A stretch of DNA of 64,000 nucleotides from Leucocoprinus leucothites (taxonomy: Eukaryota > Basidiomycota > Agaricomycetes > Agaricales > Agaricaceae). The stretch is taken from the NCBI GenBank assembly GCA_013368445.1, contig JAACJO010000015.1, positions 744,001 to 808,000 of the forward strand, in the 5' to 3' direction. The notes under the pieces are model-generated. The model did not search any database and was not told the DNA's origin. It saw nothing but the letters and a program-made list of their open reading frames with translations. A program made the translations under genes and the position numbers. This document shows positions 40,101 through 52,507 of the stretch, piece after piece; position 1 is the stretch's first letter, and every line of letters starts with the position of its first letter.

Positions 40101-40368
40101 TTTTGGCTCCGGTTCCTTCTTGCTTGGAGCCGCCTCATTCTCACTTTTATTTTCGGGTTCATCTTCGTCCATCTGACCCTAACATACATCATCTTTAGTA
40201 ATTGTCTCGGTAAGGAGAATCCCAAGGGTGACATACACCAAAGTCAAATATTTCACTACTTGCGCATGAGGATGGATGCTGAGGTGGAGACGACGCAGCA
40301 GTGCTTGCCGGCACAGATGAAAACCTCGAAACTGGTGAGGGCGATAACCTCGACGACGGTGAGCTCAT
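37134..40368 (-). CDS. SNF2-family chromatin remodeller of the LSH/DDM1/IRC5 type
   Basis: ATP-dependent nucleosome remodeller of the lymphoid-specific helicase group, linked elsewhere to DNA methylation and genome stability. ATG at 40368 starts a Ser/Pro-rich N-terminus (an in-frame ATG at 40413 is also possible). Exons then give a coiled region with [20 protein letters not shown] and the helicase core: [16 protein letters not shown], motif [15 protein letters not shown] (split by an intron), [25 protein letters not shown], motif [12 protein letters not shown], motif [29 protein letters not shown] and FLLRRLK. An acidic/Lys-rich insert (around 38400-38560) separates the two RecA lobes. The second lobe has [51 protein letters not shown] and motif [20 protein letters not shown]-terminal extension ends in MMGEDAA; stop at 37134-37136. 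The DEGHRLKN form and the order of motifs fit LSH rather than ISWI or CHD. Confidence 0.92.
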
Positions 40369-40835
40369 GTTGGCAATTGAAAGAAAGAGTGGACCTTGTT
40401 TGACGCGATACACGCCCTTAATCGGGCTCAGTCGCCACTTGACCTCCCCTAAATCACCATCACGTGCTACTCATTAATCACCCATCATGCATCATGTATC
40501 ATGATCACGATCGCGAAGGTCCTCATCGTCGACTCTACGCACTTGGCAGCCATGCAAACTGCTAGCACACTCCTATGCTCATGTTCACGGAAAATAACGC
40601 GTACTTGTCGCTTAACTGCTGAACAGATACTTATAAGCCATCGCAAGCTTTAGCCAGAGCCGGATGTTTCAACCCCTTCAACTCTATCAAACCGTTTCAT
40701 CGACCCATTGTAGGGCCAAATGTCCGGCGATATCTCAAGGCCATAGCCACCAAAAATCTGGAGCAGTATAAAGCTAAGCCATGTCCCTTTGTAGTATCTC
40801 CGAGCCGGTCTCCTACCCCCGTCACCTTTGTCACG
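40369..40835. promoter_or_regulatory. Divergent promoter region between LSH-type helicase and PLC-like copy 2
   Basis: A 467-bp spacer between two diverging ATGs. The right side has a good TATA box for the PLC-like gene; the helicase side has none, as usual for housekeeping genes. Confidence 0.6.
40767..40772 (+). promoter_or_regulatory. Candidate TATA box of PLC-like copy 2
   Basis: TATAAA lies 64-69 bp upstream of the ATG at 40836, a plausible distance for a short 5' leader. Prediction from position and sequence only. Confidence 0.5.
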
Positions 40836-42287
40836 ATGCAAGTAGCATCTCTGCGGCTGGCCGCTTTGATCCTAGCCCTCTACGGACGCGCAGTCTCAGG
40901 TATGACTTTGCCCTCTCGACGGTGAGCACACTATTAAACAATACTCGGAATACGTGACTGAAACACTCTTGTCTGTTTTTAGGGACCCTGCTTGTAACGG
41001 GCACCCACAGTTGTGTGGAAGGCACTACGGAAACACGACTTTCCTGGGCTCGCATGACTCTTTTGCGCATAGCAAGAACCCGTTGGCACGTCAGTAGATC
41101 ATGTGCTTGGCTAGTTAAACGAAAACTTATGACCACTTATTCCAGTTGCAAGAACCCAAACGGTCGACATCACTGCCCAGCTCAAACTAGGAGTCCGAAT
41201 GTTACAAGCGCAGGGGCGCGTGTAAGTCGTCTTCATAATTATCCATAACCGTAGGAATTCAACCATTCTTCTAATCAGACACAACAACGTCCTCAACTTT
41301 TGTCATACTTGTGAGTATCTTGTCCTTCTGTTCCTTCGTCTAAGTCGTAGAACACTCTCTGATCTCCTGTTCCCGGCAGCCTGTAAACTATTCAATGGAG
41401 GTACAGTAGAGAAATATCTCAAAACCGTCAAAGAATTCCTCGATAAACATCCGAACGAAGTACTCACTTTTATCTTCACGAACCCTGAGAACGCATCCAT
41501 TGAAAAGTTTTGGAAGCCCGCCTTCGACAAGTCTGGTGAGTACGCTATAACACTCGCCCTTCGTAATTGACTAAAGCCGATCTCGACATTTGCATTGGTG
41601 ATGCTGGTGTTCAATGGTATTATCCACTTTCCAAGGCATCACTCCAGTGCTCTACATCCCTCCCCACTTCCCGATGAAGCGCGACGACTGGCCCACCTTG
41701 GGCGAAATGATCAAATCCAAAAAACGTGTTGTCGCCTTTATCGATTCGAGCGCCACAAACAAAACGGGCAAACCCATCGTCAATTCCATTCTCCCAGAAT
41801 TCAATATGGTCAGCTCCCTAATCTTTTAACTCTCTCCCTCTCCCTCCCCTCTCTTTCTCCTTCTCCCAGATGCCTGATTAGAATTGGAGCTGATTTGTAC
41901 AATCTGAATAGGTTTGGGAAGATCCCTACAGCTCGACAAACGACAAATTCCCGTGCAAAGTCGATCGCACAAATGGGCCCCTCAAACCTACAGAACAGCT
42001 CAACATGATCAATCACAATTTCAACAAAAAGATTATACCCATCGGAGCCGGTGTCCTTGTCAGCGATCATCATAGAGCGTCACAAATCAATAGTGTGAAA
42101 TCGTACGTCGTCGCTGTTTGTCTCTTTATCGAGTTTCGTTCTAGTAATTTGAACCAATTGTAGGATCCTGGCTCATGCGTATGGATGCGCTGGATTCGCG
42201 AACCACAGATCACCGAATTTTGTATTGTTGGATTATGTTGATATTGGCGAGGGGATGAAAGCTGTGAATGAGCTGAATGGGTTTTAA
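40836..42287 (+). CDS. Secreted PLC-like phosphodiesterase without tail (copy 2)
   Basis: Paralogue of the gene at 13645. Signal peptide MQVASLRLAALILALYGRAV, then after an intron (donor near 40920) RDPACNGHPQLCGRHYGN, FLGSHDSFAH with the first His, ARTQTVDITAQLKLGVRMLQ, NFCHTSC with the second His, KYLKTVKEFLDKHPNEV, LTFIFTNPEN, YIPPHFPMKRDDWPTLGEM, KRVVAFIDSSA, LPEFNMVWEDPY, FPCKVDR, MINHNFNKKIIPIGAGVLVS and LLDYVDIGEGMKAVNELNGF, stop TAA at 42285-42287. Cysteines and exon borders agree with copy 1. A GTAAGT stands directly after this stop, exactly where copy 1 splices on to its hydrophobic tail, so copy 2 seems to have lost the tail and should be freely secreted. About seven introns. Substrate unknown. 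Confidence 0.87.
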
Positions 42288-43742
42288 GTAAGTATGTAGG
42301 TGGTGAGGGGCACATATGCAGAGTCGCTAGATAAAATTAAACCACGAACGGTCTTCTCTCCAGCTTCTGAATCATATACACGGGCCGGGTCTGCATACTT
42401 GCTCTAATATACTATAAACTTGATTCCTCGAAAGAGTCCCGGCCGTTGATTAAAAAAAAAGGAGTCGATCCGCGCAAAGTTTCGGTCAAGTCGTTGTGGA
42501 AATATTGGGGGTTGAAGAATGAAGAGACCAGACTTGGAACACTGTTCAAGAGCTGGCCATGGGGGCTCTGGTTTGAAGCGGAGCGCCCGGGAAGTTCCGA
42601 ACTGACGAAGGAGTTGACAAACAACGAGAGTTATGCCCATTTTAGATTTTGCACTCTTATGCCTTCGCGATGGTACCCTCTAATGTCGTAGGCAAGGCCT
42701 GGGTGTTTATATGGAATCGGAATCTTCCTCCAAAAGCTTTCTTCGAAGCCGATCATTGTTCACAGACCTTTGGAGCTTGATGCCCTCGACTACTTGTATA
42801 AAAAATGCTTCTGATCAACTGTGGACCAGTATTAAAGCTCGCTAATCGGCCCCTTCCCGAAGGAAACTGGCTTCTGCATTAACTTCGATCACCAGCTACC
42901 AGTCATGTCGAGAATCATCCTCGTGGCTCATTCTAGGCGAAGACAGGATCCCCTTTCTCAACCTCTATATGTGTCTTGGACAACCGTTATTGATACACCA
43001 GTCCGTCAAAACTGCCCTGACCTGGTCCTAAGCATTGAGGAATACGTGTATGTAGATATGGTCGGTTACACATACCTTATTGTTCACCTTTTGTATCTGA
43101 CAGAAGCACCATGCTCAGAACGATTGCTATTTGCTAGCCGAGATATACACGTCCAGGGTTCCAGCCGAATGTGATCGACGCCTCGCTCCCGAGTATCTTG
43201 TCCCTGCTCAACCCACAGAGCGGATACAGACGGATCAGTAATAAGCCTTGAGGAGTCCGTATCCATGGCGTTCTCAGGTCTTCGCTTTCTGTTCGCCATG
43301 TTTTCGAGCCTAACCGACTAGAAGTTCCATTGCCCAACACCACCCGCCCAAATTCCTGACCACCATTCGCCACCATTTTCAGTGCTTTGCGGGATTTAAA
43401 TGCTTGATAAGACTCCCCTTGCCCGCCTACGTAAACTTCGGGATTCAAACTATAATTCCCGGCTCCCGACGAACCTGAATACTACTGGCGCTCAATAAAG
43501 AGAATTTTTCTGGAACTCGGCAGACAGTTTAAGCAAGGTTTCCCCATGGAACTATGAAATATGTTTTTGGTCTAGCGGCCTCTTTGAGGCGCTTTCGACG
43601 TCCCTACAAAAACGAGGGGCCAAATGGTGACATCCTCATCATGCCTGCCGCGCCCTAATCCTCTCTAACGGTGACCCGCTTCGTTTTCCCAGTTCAGACC
43701 TCTATTGCCGACGACGGTATTCTGATGTCAACACATTCCTAT
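42288..43742. other. Intergenic, no supported gene
   Basis: About 1.45 kb. ORFs at 42446-42691 (+) and 42905-43174 (+) have no recognisable features, although a TATAAAAA element near 42799-42806 precedes the second by about 100 bp; a small lineage-specific gene there cannot be excluded. The last 100 bp would be the promoter and leader of the membrane-protein gene. Confidence 0.45.
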
Positions 43743-44863
43743 ATGTCTGTCCATGTAAATGCCGAAGCACTTGTACTAGAACGCTATATATACGCCGGAC
43801 TTTCTTTATCGCTCACTGCTTATGGTACGACAATAGACACTTCTAATTTATCAGCTAATACAGACACCCGTTTCTAGGTTTCGCCTCGCTCTTATTCTTG
43901 AAAACGGGCTACCTGCTTTTGTATCAACGCAAAGACCAGCACTATCATAACAGAAAAACCACCATTGGACTTCTTGTCTATCTCTGTATTGCATTTTCCC
44001 TATTGACGACAACAACAATATGTCATGCAGTAATCAAGACGCGGGCGTTGATTGATTATCGGGATTTTCCTGGTGGACCTTCTGCATACCTGAGGACGAC
44101 ATATTTCAGTCCTCCTGGTGCGGTTGCACTCATTACTGGAATTTTTGTGAATTATGCGACTCAAGGGCTGATGGTATGTGTATTGATTATGGTTGAATAG
44201 CCTGAGATTGATTCTGATTATCACAGTTGTATCGCTGCTATGTCATATTTAGGGACAGGGTTGGGTTTATCACAATACCTCTAGCACTGTTCTTTTCAAC
44301 AAAGGGTGCGATTAATTTACTTTCCACGAATATGTGGTTTACCTTTTATCAGCGCTTGGTTTAGCACTCATCACGAAAATCTCCCAGCCAATGAACACGA
44401 TCTGGACCAGCGTGCACATAAGTCTTCCGTATTTTATTCTGACTTGCGCCTCGAGCGTCATTGTGACGATTTTGATCACCACACGACTACTACTCCATCG
44501 TCGAAAAATAGACGTGCTCTATTCCAAATCTTATGGCAAATTTCACCTGGGAGCAGGCGCAATTCTGATAGAGAGCTGTGCTCTCAACGCCGTCTTTGGG
44601 CTTGCTAGTGTAATTACTTACGCAACGCGTTCCCCAGTTTCGCGACTGTTCGTAAGCTCGTGGGCGCAGATTCAGGTATGTTCAATGATCCCGGTGCAAT
44701 GGTAAAACGTCAACTGATGCGTTCATCGTTTTAGTTTATTGCTTCTTGTCTTGTTATTTATCGATTAGCAAAGAAACGGGCGTGGACGAGGGAGCTGGTT
44801 GAACAATTTTCAACACGGTCGTTGAGTCAGCTTCCCGTCATTCATGTAGAGTCCGTGACATAG
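43743..44863 (+). CDS. Multi-pass membrane protein of agaricomycete type, function unknown
   Basis: ATG at 43743 (an in-frame ATG lies slightly upstream at about 43725) begins MSVHVNAEALVLERYIYAGL, entering the first helix. An intron of about 56 bp ends TTTCTAG near 43877. Further helices: FASLLFLKTGYLLLYQRK, IGLLVYLCIAFSLLTTTTI, PPGAVALITGIFVNYATQGL, then after an intron YRCYVIFRDRVGFITIPLAL, a segment MVYLLSALGLALITKI, SLPYFILTCASSVIVTILIT, and ILIESCALNAVFGLASVITY, ending with FIASCLVIYRLAKKRAW and a polar tail; TAG at 44861-44863. About seven helices separated by short loops resemble the large, uncharacterised seven-helix families of mushrooms, near DUF6533/DUF6534 in style. The LYRCYVIFRDR segment after the fourth helix is typical. 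No ligand or partner can be proposed. Confidence 0.7.
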
Positions 44864-45650
44864 AACACGAGTTAGAATAGCTACCAAGAGAGCCGCGAGC
44901 TTTGAGCATGACTAGTTCAAGACTATATTATCTATGAATGGACAGTCAGTCAATATGTACATGTGCGCATATTCAACATGACCTGACTATAACGATTAAC
45001 TGGTTGATCCATGAGAGGACTTTGTGGGGGAACTTGGGGAGTAGAGCGGAACCTCAGGCTGTTGGCATCTTCTCTACATCTCCAGAGTTCCACTCGTCTA
45101 AGAAAGCTGAATACAAAAGTGCTGATAGCTCCCAATGAATCGTAAGGCAGTCATACTGGGCAGCGCCCATTATCTTTTGCGATTGCATACTGCGTTTTCC
45201 TGCGCTACGATCAATCAATCCGAGGGTCTCGTAATCGAACCAGAGGCTGATGCTTTAACCAGGCTCTATGGGTGCCTTTTTCGTGGCTCTACATTTAAAG
45301 CGCCCAGGAGCCTGGAGCCTGATTCTCTTCACTTGAGTTCGGGGACCGCTGTCGGACGAGGGTAGTCGTCATTTAGCAGTCGAATACTAAAGTTTGATGA
45401 GAGAAGGAATCTCTCCATCAATTTATATATTAGCAGAAGCCCTGTCCCTGCTTTGCGTTTATGCTGGTCGCAGTGGTAGGACCAAGCCATGACAGCCACA
45501 ATACGGTATGGGCTCGAGGCTGTGTCATTATGCTTTGATAAAGTCGGCGGGAAATGCCGGGCCTTGTGCCTCCTCAAAGCGGTTCTGGTTAACAGCCTAT
45601 GGGCTTGACGATCAACAGCCATCATCGACCAGCTAAACCTGAATCTGGCC
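44864..45650. other. Intergenic, upstream of NACHT copy A
   Basis: About 790 bp with no supported gene; presumed promoter region of copy A on its right side. A tRNA-like string on the minus strand near 45200-45275 was examined and rejected. Confidence 0.5.
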
Positions 45651-48193
45651 ATGGAACACCGGCGGTTCTCTCTTAAATTCTGGAAAAAGGTGTGTCACTT
45701 GAGCAAGCTGGCGCTGTTCCAGACGAATCACACTCCATTTCAGAAGAAAAAGCAGCCCTCCAGCACCGAACAAGGCAACGACGGCACTGCCCTCAATCCC
45801 TTCGGTGCTTCGTCGAGTAAACCAAGTGTAAATCCTGGGACGACAACTCGTGCACCACATCAGGGCCAGACATCGAAGACCCAGTTCTTTCCGAATGCTA
45901 CGAACACTATAATCAATAACCCCGTCATGCAAGAGGTTACCTACAACAGCGGTTCTGATACCTGTAAGATTGGATATAATAATCTGCCTTGTACTGCGCA
46001 GCTCTGACTACTGATTTTAGTCATGAAGGAATTCGCCAAGCACACAATTCTCGGAGCAGCGTTTGACTCCTCAGCACGGGATCCTCCTCCTCGATGTCAT
46101 CCCGGCACTCGACTAGCCACTGTTGAACGAGCGCGGAACTTCTATGAAGAATCTGGAAGGCAGAAGAGGGTGCTCTGGATTGTTGGTCCGGCTGGAGTTG
46201 GCAAGTCGGCGATCATGCAGACCATCGCGGAGACATCCCCAAACCTAGGCGCTTCTCTTTTCTTCTTCGTCAACGTGCGGGATAATCCAGCCCGAGTTAT
46301 CACAACTCTCGCTTATCAAATTGCCACAAAGCATCCTCGATATCGTGATCATATACGTCAGAAGGCTATGGACGATCCTATACTCTGGGAGAAGTCTATG
46401 TCAGTGCAGTTCGAAGAGTTCATTGTCGAGCCTTTTGTGAAGTGGGGTGTACTGAAGGATCTCAGCCCCCTACTGATGATTCTTGATGGCCTTGACGAGT
46501 GCTCTGGCATCGAGGCCCAGTGTAAACTGATAAATCTCATCTCGGGGTTTGCAATACGATACCCCTTCGCCCCTCTCCTGTGGGCCATCGCGAGTCGTCC
46601 TGAGCCACACATCACTGCATGCTTCGGCCGTACCACCATCCTTCCGAGCTATCAAAAGATAGAGCTTGCAGTGGAATCTGACGAGAGCCGCGAGGACGTT
46701 GAACGATTTCTTGGGAATGAGTTAGAAGAGATACGAGCAAAATATCCTTCTCTTTCTATCTTGTCTCGATGGCCCTCAGAAAGCGATTTCCTGAAGCTTG
46801 CAGCAGCAGCCAATGGCCTATTCGCTTATGCTTCAACAGCGGTCAAATTCATAGACGATTCTGCCTATGGGCATCCCTCAGCACAGCTGCGCCAGGTTCT
46901 TGAAACCATCGACGCCGTGATGCCCTCTGTCGCCGCTCCCGGGAAAACAGATCCGATGGCCCTCCTTCATTCACTCTATGAACGGATACTTGCGCCAATT
47001 CCCGATGACGTTTTCGACATTACGCGCAAGCTCCTGCTTGCTACCGGAATACTCGACAATTATCAAGGTTGCACGTTCTACATGACCGGGGCATGCAACT
47101 GGTTGGGGCTATCTCCAGATGATGCTTATGCCGCCCTTCATCATCTACATTCGGTCCTGAAGGTCCCGTCTCCTCTCGAGGCTGAATCTTCATACATTAC
47201 TGTACACCACAAATCTTTTCGGGATTACCTTACGAAACTATCACCTCAGGATGACACTGAGTTTCGAATGTTGGAGTTCCAATGCGCACTCCGGATCCTG
47301 AAGGACGTCCCCGAAGGTAAAAATGATATTTCTCATGTAGTCCACATACTGACTTTTAGCCCTGAAACACCAGATAGCACTAGTCCAGCCTCACCGGACT
47401 TCTCCGACAGTGTCATCCTTGCCTGGCCTCGTCAAAAATTTACTCCAAAGTCTGACAAAAGCTACTTCTATGCCTGGGCTAGCTCAGACCTGACACAATC
47501 TGTTTTCCTTGAGGATCGGCTTATTAGTCGTGATCCGGCCACAATACACGCCATACGTGTAATGGCTTTAGGAACCGAACAGACACCTAAATCGTCAATA
47601 AAGTCCCCCCTTTCTTGGTTACTTGTACGTTTTCTTGAGCTATTACCAACCGCTGGGCATTAACGCTGACTCACATCGTGAAAGGATGTTCAATCAATTG
47701 TCGATGTCCTGCATGAACAGCGTCTTCTCAGGAGGGTACCTGTTAAGATGTTGAGGCTGGACTCTACTCGCTGTGCCCCACGCCCTTGCTATTCTCGCTA
47801 TCGGCTGAAGCTTCCCAGCGACGTGTCACCCTCTGAAGGCAAACTTGTACTGGAATGTGATGAAGATACAGTATGTCGTATTTTGATGTTAGGTTCATCC
47901 TAAGACTTACCGTTTCCTATTAGTCGCCACATAGGTACGAGCTAAAGGGCGAATTTAATGGCTACAAGGTGTGGTCAAAGTTTAGCAGTTCCACTTGCAA
48001 GTGTTTTTCGCGTGTTTGGGGCCACGTCGAGTACGCCCGTGAGCATACTCCAGACCTGACAGTGACCGCTTTCATTGGGGCTCGTCAGTTCGGCTTGGTA
48101 GTTTGTAATTCGACGGACCGGGACGAAGAGGGAGGGGAATGGACACATGTGATACCATACCGATTTCCAGAGGATACGGAATGGGTCAGTTAG
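45651..48193 (+). CDS. NACHT-domain NLR-like protein, copy A
   Basis: Probable intracellular NTP-switch protein of the fungal NLR type, a group tied to non-self recognition and programmed cell death. Exon 1 (ATG 45651) has a basic, Ser/Pro-rich head ending in the short motif FFPNATNTIINNPVMQEV. After an intron (donor at 45962, acceptor TTTTAG at 46020) comes a linker with AAFDSSARDPPPRCHPGTR, then the NACHT: P-loop GPAGVGKSAIMQT, Walker B LLMILDGLDECSG, sensor LLWAIASRPEPHIT, and the winged-helix end HHKSFRDYLTKL. The segment VILAWPRQKF to RDPATIHAIRVMALG is shared by all four copies. Further exons give IVDVLHEQRLL and the Cys-motif module STCKCFSRVWGHVEYAREH ... FGLVVC ... WTHVIPYRFP, stop at 48191-48193. 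No WD40, ankyrin or TPR repeats. An apparent in-frame 57-bp intron lies near 47315. Most divergent of the four in the C-terminus. Confidence 0.85.
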
Positions 48194-48591
48194 ACACGCT
48201 CGAGTCAGAATGGGTTTGCATTCTGCGTATGCATCGATAGTTTTTTTATGTTGAGTATTCGGGACTGGTCCTTTACTCATACTCATGATCTCAATGTTGT
48301 CTGATCAAATCGCATTTAGCCTTCCTAGGGAGGAAATAAGACTGTTGATGACACAGTAGTGGACGTTGAACCAAATCTCTCGGTCTGCACCAAGCTTCTT
48401 GTCGATCTATCGACTCATAGTTGGTGACCAATAAGTTACACCCGGTGTTGAGCAGCGGAAGTACTTTTGTTGATCTCATCTGCTCTTTGGACTATGCTCA
48501 AGGTTTTATTTGTGAGTGACTACGACGGCAACAACGACTGAAACAAATGAGTGTGAATCATCCCCTCGGTGCTGTGATATCGGCTCTCAGG
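48194..48591. other. Convergent spacer between NACHT copies A and B
   Basis: About 400 bp between the stops of A (+) and B (-); T-rich (a run at 48241-48247). Nothing coding seen. Confidence 0.55.
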
Positions 48592-51411
48592 TTAAAGGAT
48601 GTAAAGATCTGGAGAAAAGTAATACGGAAACACAAATCTCCACTGTTTCGGCCCATCGTGCCAATCTAGAATAACGATTCCACACCGATGAGCGGGAACA
48701 TAGGCAAGAGCCCGGTAAGTCTCAGGGAAAGTCGCTTTGACTTGCGCGAGATGGTTCCAAACAGGCTTGTTACATGTACATCCGCATTCTGCGATCTTTG
48801 TCAATCCATATGTGCCGTTCTTGTGCTGAGAGTAGGTCCAATCATGTTCCTATGTTTTAGAGATGTGAGTGCTGTAGAAGGCGCATGCTCATGTCACTCA
48901 CAAGCTTGGTGCAACGCAAGGTTTGCTCCTCACTTTCCAATTTCCAAAGTGAACTGCAAATCACATGAAGATATTGCGATTCATTGACCCTTCCAAAGTC
49001 CAAAACACCGATGGGGATATCATGTACAATTTGGCGGTCTATGAGAATACTTGGAATCCTGGTATTTCTCTACACAAGGTTTGAACTTAGCAGAGCTTGG
49101 ATCAAAAGGGTAACGTACAAGGAACCAGCCATACGTGCTCCCGCGATCTGCCACAAAAGCACGAGGATCTGGACCAATAGCCATAACGCGCAAGGCATGA
49201 ATTATGTCTGGATGAATAGTTCCTAGGCTCGGTTCCAGTAGGTGCCGGGTCAATATCACGGAATTTGTAAGATCATGGGATGCATAGAGATAGAGATCGG
49301 TTCTCTGCTCTCTCAACGGGATACCTTGCTCTGGCCAGTGCAAAATAATATGCTCGCAAGGGTTTTGGGATGCGACTACAGAAAGTCTTCCAAATCAGTA
49401 AACTCAGAAGTCAACTTGAAGGCGTACATACCGGCTGGGATATCCTTCAGAATTCGCACTGCACAGTGAAACTGGAGCTCCTCCCAGTCAATCTCGGCGC
49501 TCGGAAACCTGATCCGAAGGTAGTCAGAAAACGACTTATGGTGACAACGTATTTGCTCATGGTCGGCATCGGAAGGAGAGGGAATGGAGAGCAATGAATG
49601 TAGGTGGTATAGTGCCCCGTATGCACTTTCGGGTGTCATTCCCAGGAACGTGCACGCCCACGTCAAGGAACCCCATGTATCAATATCACTATCAATGACA
49701 CCATTGCCTAATAACAGGCGGTAGGTATCCGGAAGCACATGGCGGGGAACTCGAGCGAGGATTCCCTCATACAGTGCATAGAGTTTGGCGAGCGGAGAGG
49801 CCGAGAGCTGAGGGGGAATATTAATGGTATTATTGAGCACCTTCAGCAGCAGGCATAGCTGGGATGCAGGACCGCCAATCACTGGGTCATCGATGAAACG
49901 TAATGACGTCGTTGCAAAGATGAAGAGCCCATCCGCTGCAACAGCGAGCTGTAAGAACTCCATCTCAGACGGCCATTTGAGCTTGCATGAAAGTGCTGGA
50001 TGATTGGCTTTAACCTCTATCAGTTCCTCCCAAAGGTAACGCTCGACGTCCCGCTGGCTATCGCTTGAGTTGACCACAAGGATGAGCTTCTCATATATTG
50101 AAGCGAGCGGAGGCCGACTGAAGAATGAGGTAATATGAGGCTCTGGACGACTGGCAATAATCCACAGGAGCGGAGCATTTGGGTACGCGGCTATGAATGT
50201 GGAGATTAGCTCCAGCAACTTGCGTTGACTATCAATTCCAGAACACTCATCAAGGCCGTCAATAAGGATGAGTAGTTGTTGGGGAGCTGCAAGTACTATT
50301 GAATTTGCAAAGGGCTCTACAAAGAAAGCGGCGAATTGAGTCGGCATGGCTTTCTTGAAAAGAGTGGGGTCATTGCTAAGTTTCTGGCGTAGGTGATTTT
50401 GGTAGGAATGGTGCTTGACAGCGATCTGATAAGCGAGGGTCACTACCACTTTTGAAGGGTCGTCATAGGCGTCTGCTGAGAAGAAGAATGACGCTGCCAG
50501 ATTAGGAGAGGTCTCTGCAGTGGACTGCATGATTGCCGACTTCCCGACGCCGGCAGGACCCACAATCCAAAGGAGCCTTCTATGTCTCCCAGAAGCTTCG
50601 AAAAATCCGCGTGCACGTTCAATCGTCTCAAGCCGAGTGCCGGGATGACACCGGGGAGGGGGGTCGCGTTCTGATGAATCAAATGCAGCGGCAGAAATCG
50701 CGTGGCTAGCAAAATTTTCCATAACTGAAAGTCTTGTAAGCAGTGGTACGAGAGTGTCCTGTTTGGAAACTCACATTTATCCGGGGTGTGTGACTCAATG
50801 CTATTGAAAGTAGGGTTATAAACTGCAAAATTACTTGCTTTATGAAACGCGTTGAGGGTCATTTCATTATGGCCTGCCAGTTGCTTCTGGGGCAGTGTGT
50901 CGTGAATGGATGACGTCTGTGCATCATTGCCTTGTCTAAGATCAGGTGTGATATATTGATTCGTCACCGGCCCGAGATGAGAGCCAGTCCAGTTCTGTGG
51001 AGCAGCCACAGCTAGTGCATTGTCGGGTCCTAACATCGCAAAATCAGTGGCTTCGTGATGGGCGTCGACGTTCATCGGATGGTGGTAGCGGATTAGATTA
51101 TGTTGGTTTTCTTCTAGGGATAGCTGTGTACCGGGCCCTGAGGTTGGAATATCTAGAATGGAGTTTTCGGGTAATCTTTGTGGGGAGTTCAACAATGAGC
51201 GTGGGTCTGATTCGGATTGTGAGGGCCATTTCGCGTCAAAAGTAAGGCCTGCATAACTCGAGGATTGCAAGGCATTGGGTGCGTTCGTTTTTTGTGCAGG
51301 GTTTATATCCTGTGGTGCCAATTGTTACGGTTATGTAGAGCTATTATTGTGTATTGCGCAACCACTTACATAGGGACCGAATTTTTGGAAGAAATTTTCT
51401 GAATGATCCAT
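48592..51411 (-). CDS. NACHT-domain NLR-like protein, copy B
   Basis: Faces copy A tail to tail. ATG at 51411 (MDHSENFFQKFGPY), intron, then a long Pro/Asn/His-rich head of about 200 residues that holds two copies of the short motif: HHEATDFAMLGPDNALAV and, some 80 residues later, FHKASNFAVYNPTFNSIES. After an intron near 50725-50775 comes MENFASHAISAAAFDSSERD, P-loop GPAGVGKSAIMQS, Walker B LLILIDGLDECSG, LLWIIASRPEPHITSFF and HHKSFSDYLRIRF. Then HIILHWPEQG, IHALRVMAIGPD and WFL lead through an intron to RQIVHDIPIGVLDFGRV and the C-terminal Cys module AECGCTCNKPVWNHLAQVKA ... YVPAHRCGIVILDW ... WRFVFPYYFSP; stop at 48592-48594. No disabling change was found. It starts head to head with copy C across about 1.1 kb. 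Confidence 0.85.
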
Positions 51412-52507
51412 GCACGAACAACTGAGAGTGAGGGAAGAACACAAAAAAAGGAGGACAAGGCACCAGTGGGTCGGCAAACAAGGGGACTGACAAGTCCTAA
51501 AGTCTGGGAAAATTTAGAACACAAGCATTTCTAGAATTCTGTTGTTATTAGTGATGTCAGGTTGAAAGCTGTGATATCTTCCTTAATCATAGGGTGCCTT
51601 CAAGACCTTCCCACCTGATATATATGATTACAAGCACAAGTCCGTGGCGAGTTCAAAATTCGTGGACGTTTTCGAGACACAGACCACAATAAGGGAGTAA
51701 TTGGGTACATTCTACCATAATACGTAAAATGACTTGATAAGGCGCCGAACAATTAAAGAGATAATATAAGGATCAAACCAATTGATACTTTAGTGGGTAT
51801 GCGATTAAGGTTCCAATGTTGCAGTTCTCTGATGGCTGTGCAGCGAAGCTTACGTATTGATTAGGACAATTGACAAAGACATCAAAACTGAGCACGAAAA
51901 TGACAAAGTGAATAGGCACGGTATATTTTCATCAAGCTTGAAGTTAAACTAGCTTGAGGAAGGACTCTTGCAAATCAGATCTCTGCCCTGCAATTTAAGC
52001 AGTTCAACAAGATAGACTTACTGGTACAAGGCATTGCCTGAGTTACCCCGGAAAGAGGTCGGTTAGGATTTCTCAGGCCCCATTCCCGTTTAGGAGCCCC
52101 CTGGCATGTGCCTATAGAGGATCGATCCTGGTGCGGACGGACTTGGGCCGAAAACATAGGTATGGCCCAATATATATGTGGACACTAGGGTCAAAATATT
52201 TGGTGAGGCATGATATTTTCTTATCGGACCCTTAACGGCTTTACTACCTTGAGTTCTCCATAGATCAGAGTGTGTACCCATTAAAAATGGCTCTCATGAC
52301 TCAATCTGTCCATGGGCATTCTGAGTGAACCAGTGACTTGATTCAGTGGTACCTTAGAGACCCGCAAGACACGGAGCGCCAGTTCCAGCAAAAATATCGT
52401 GTCACACTATGTGCCTTATGTCGATCCGTCACTTGAGGGGTGCGGAGTCTCTGTTGAAGAGGCGGTGTTCCCGTTCTTGTCATCACCCCCGACCTTCCAC
52501 GCCCACC
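51412..52507. promoter_or_regulatory. Divergent promoter region shared by NACHT copies B and C
   Basis: About 1.1 kb between the diverging ATGs of copies B and C, AT-rich, without a supported gene. A bidirectional arrangement could co-express the two proteins; this is inference. Minus-strand ORFs at 51975-52281 show no features. Confidence 0.5.

Noticed and set aside
42905..43174. 89-codon ORF preceded by a TATA-like element
   Set aside because: A promoter-like element alone is not enough; the protein has no recognisable feature and no clear splice sites.
45195..45280. tRNA-like string on the minus strand (GAGCCTGGTTAAAGCATCAG ... GGTTCGATTACGAG)
   Set aside because: A-box and B-box-like pieces are present, but the anticodon and T-arm stems do not pair and no acceptor stem forms.
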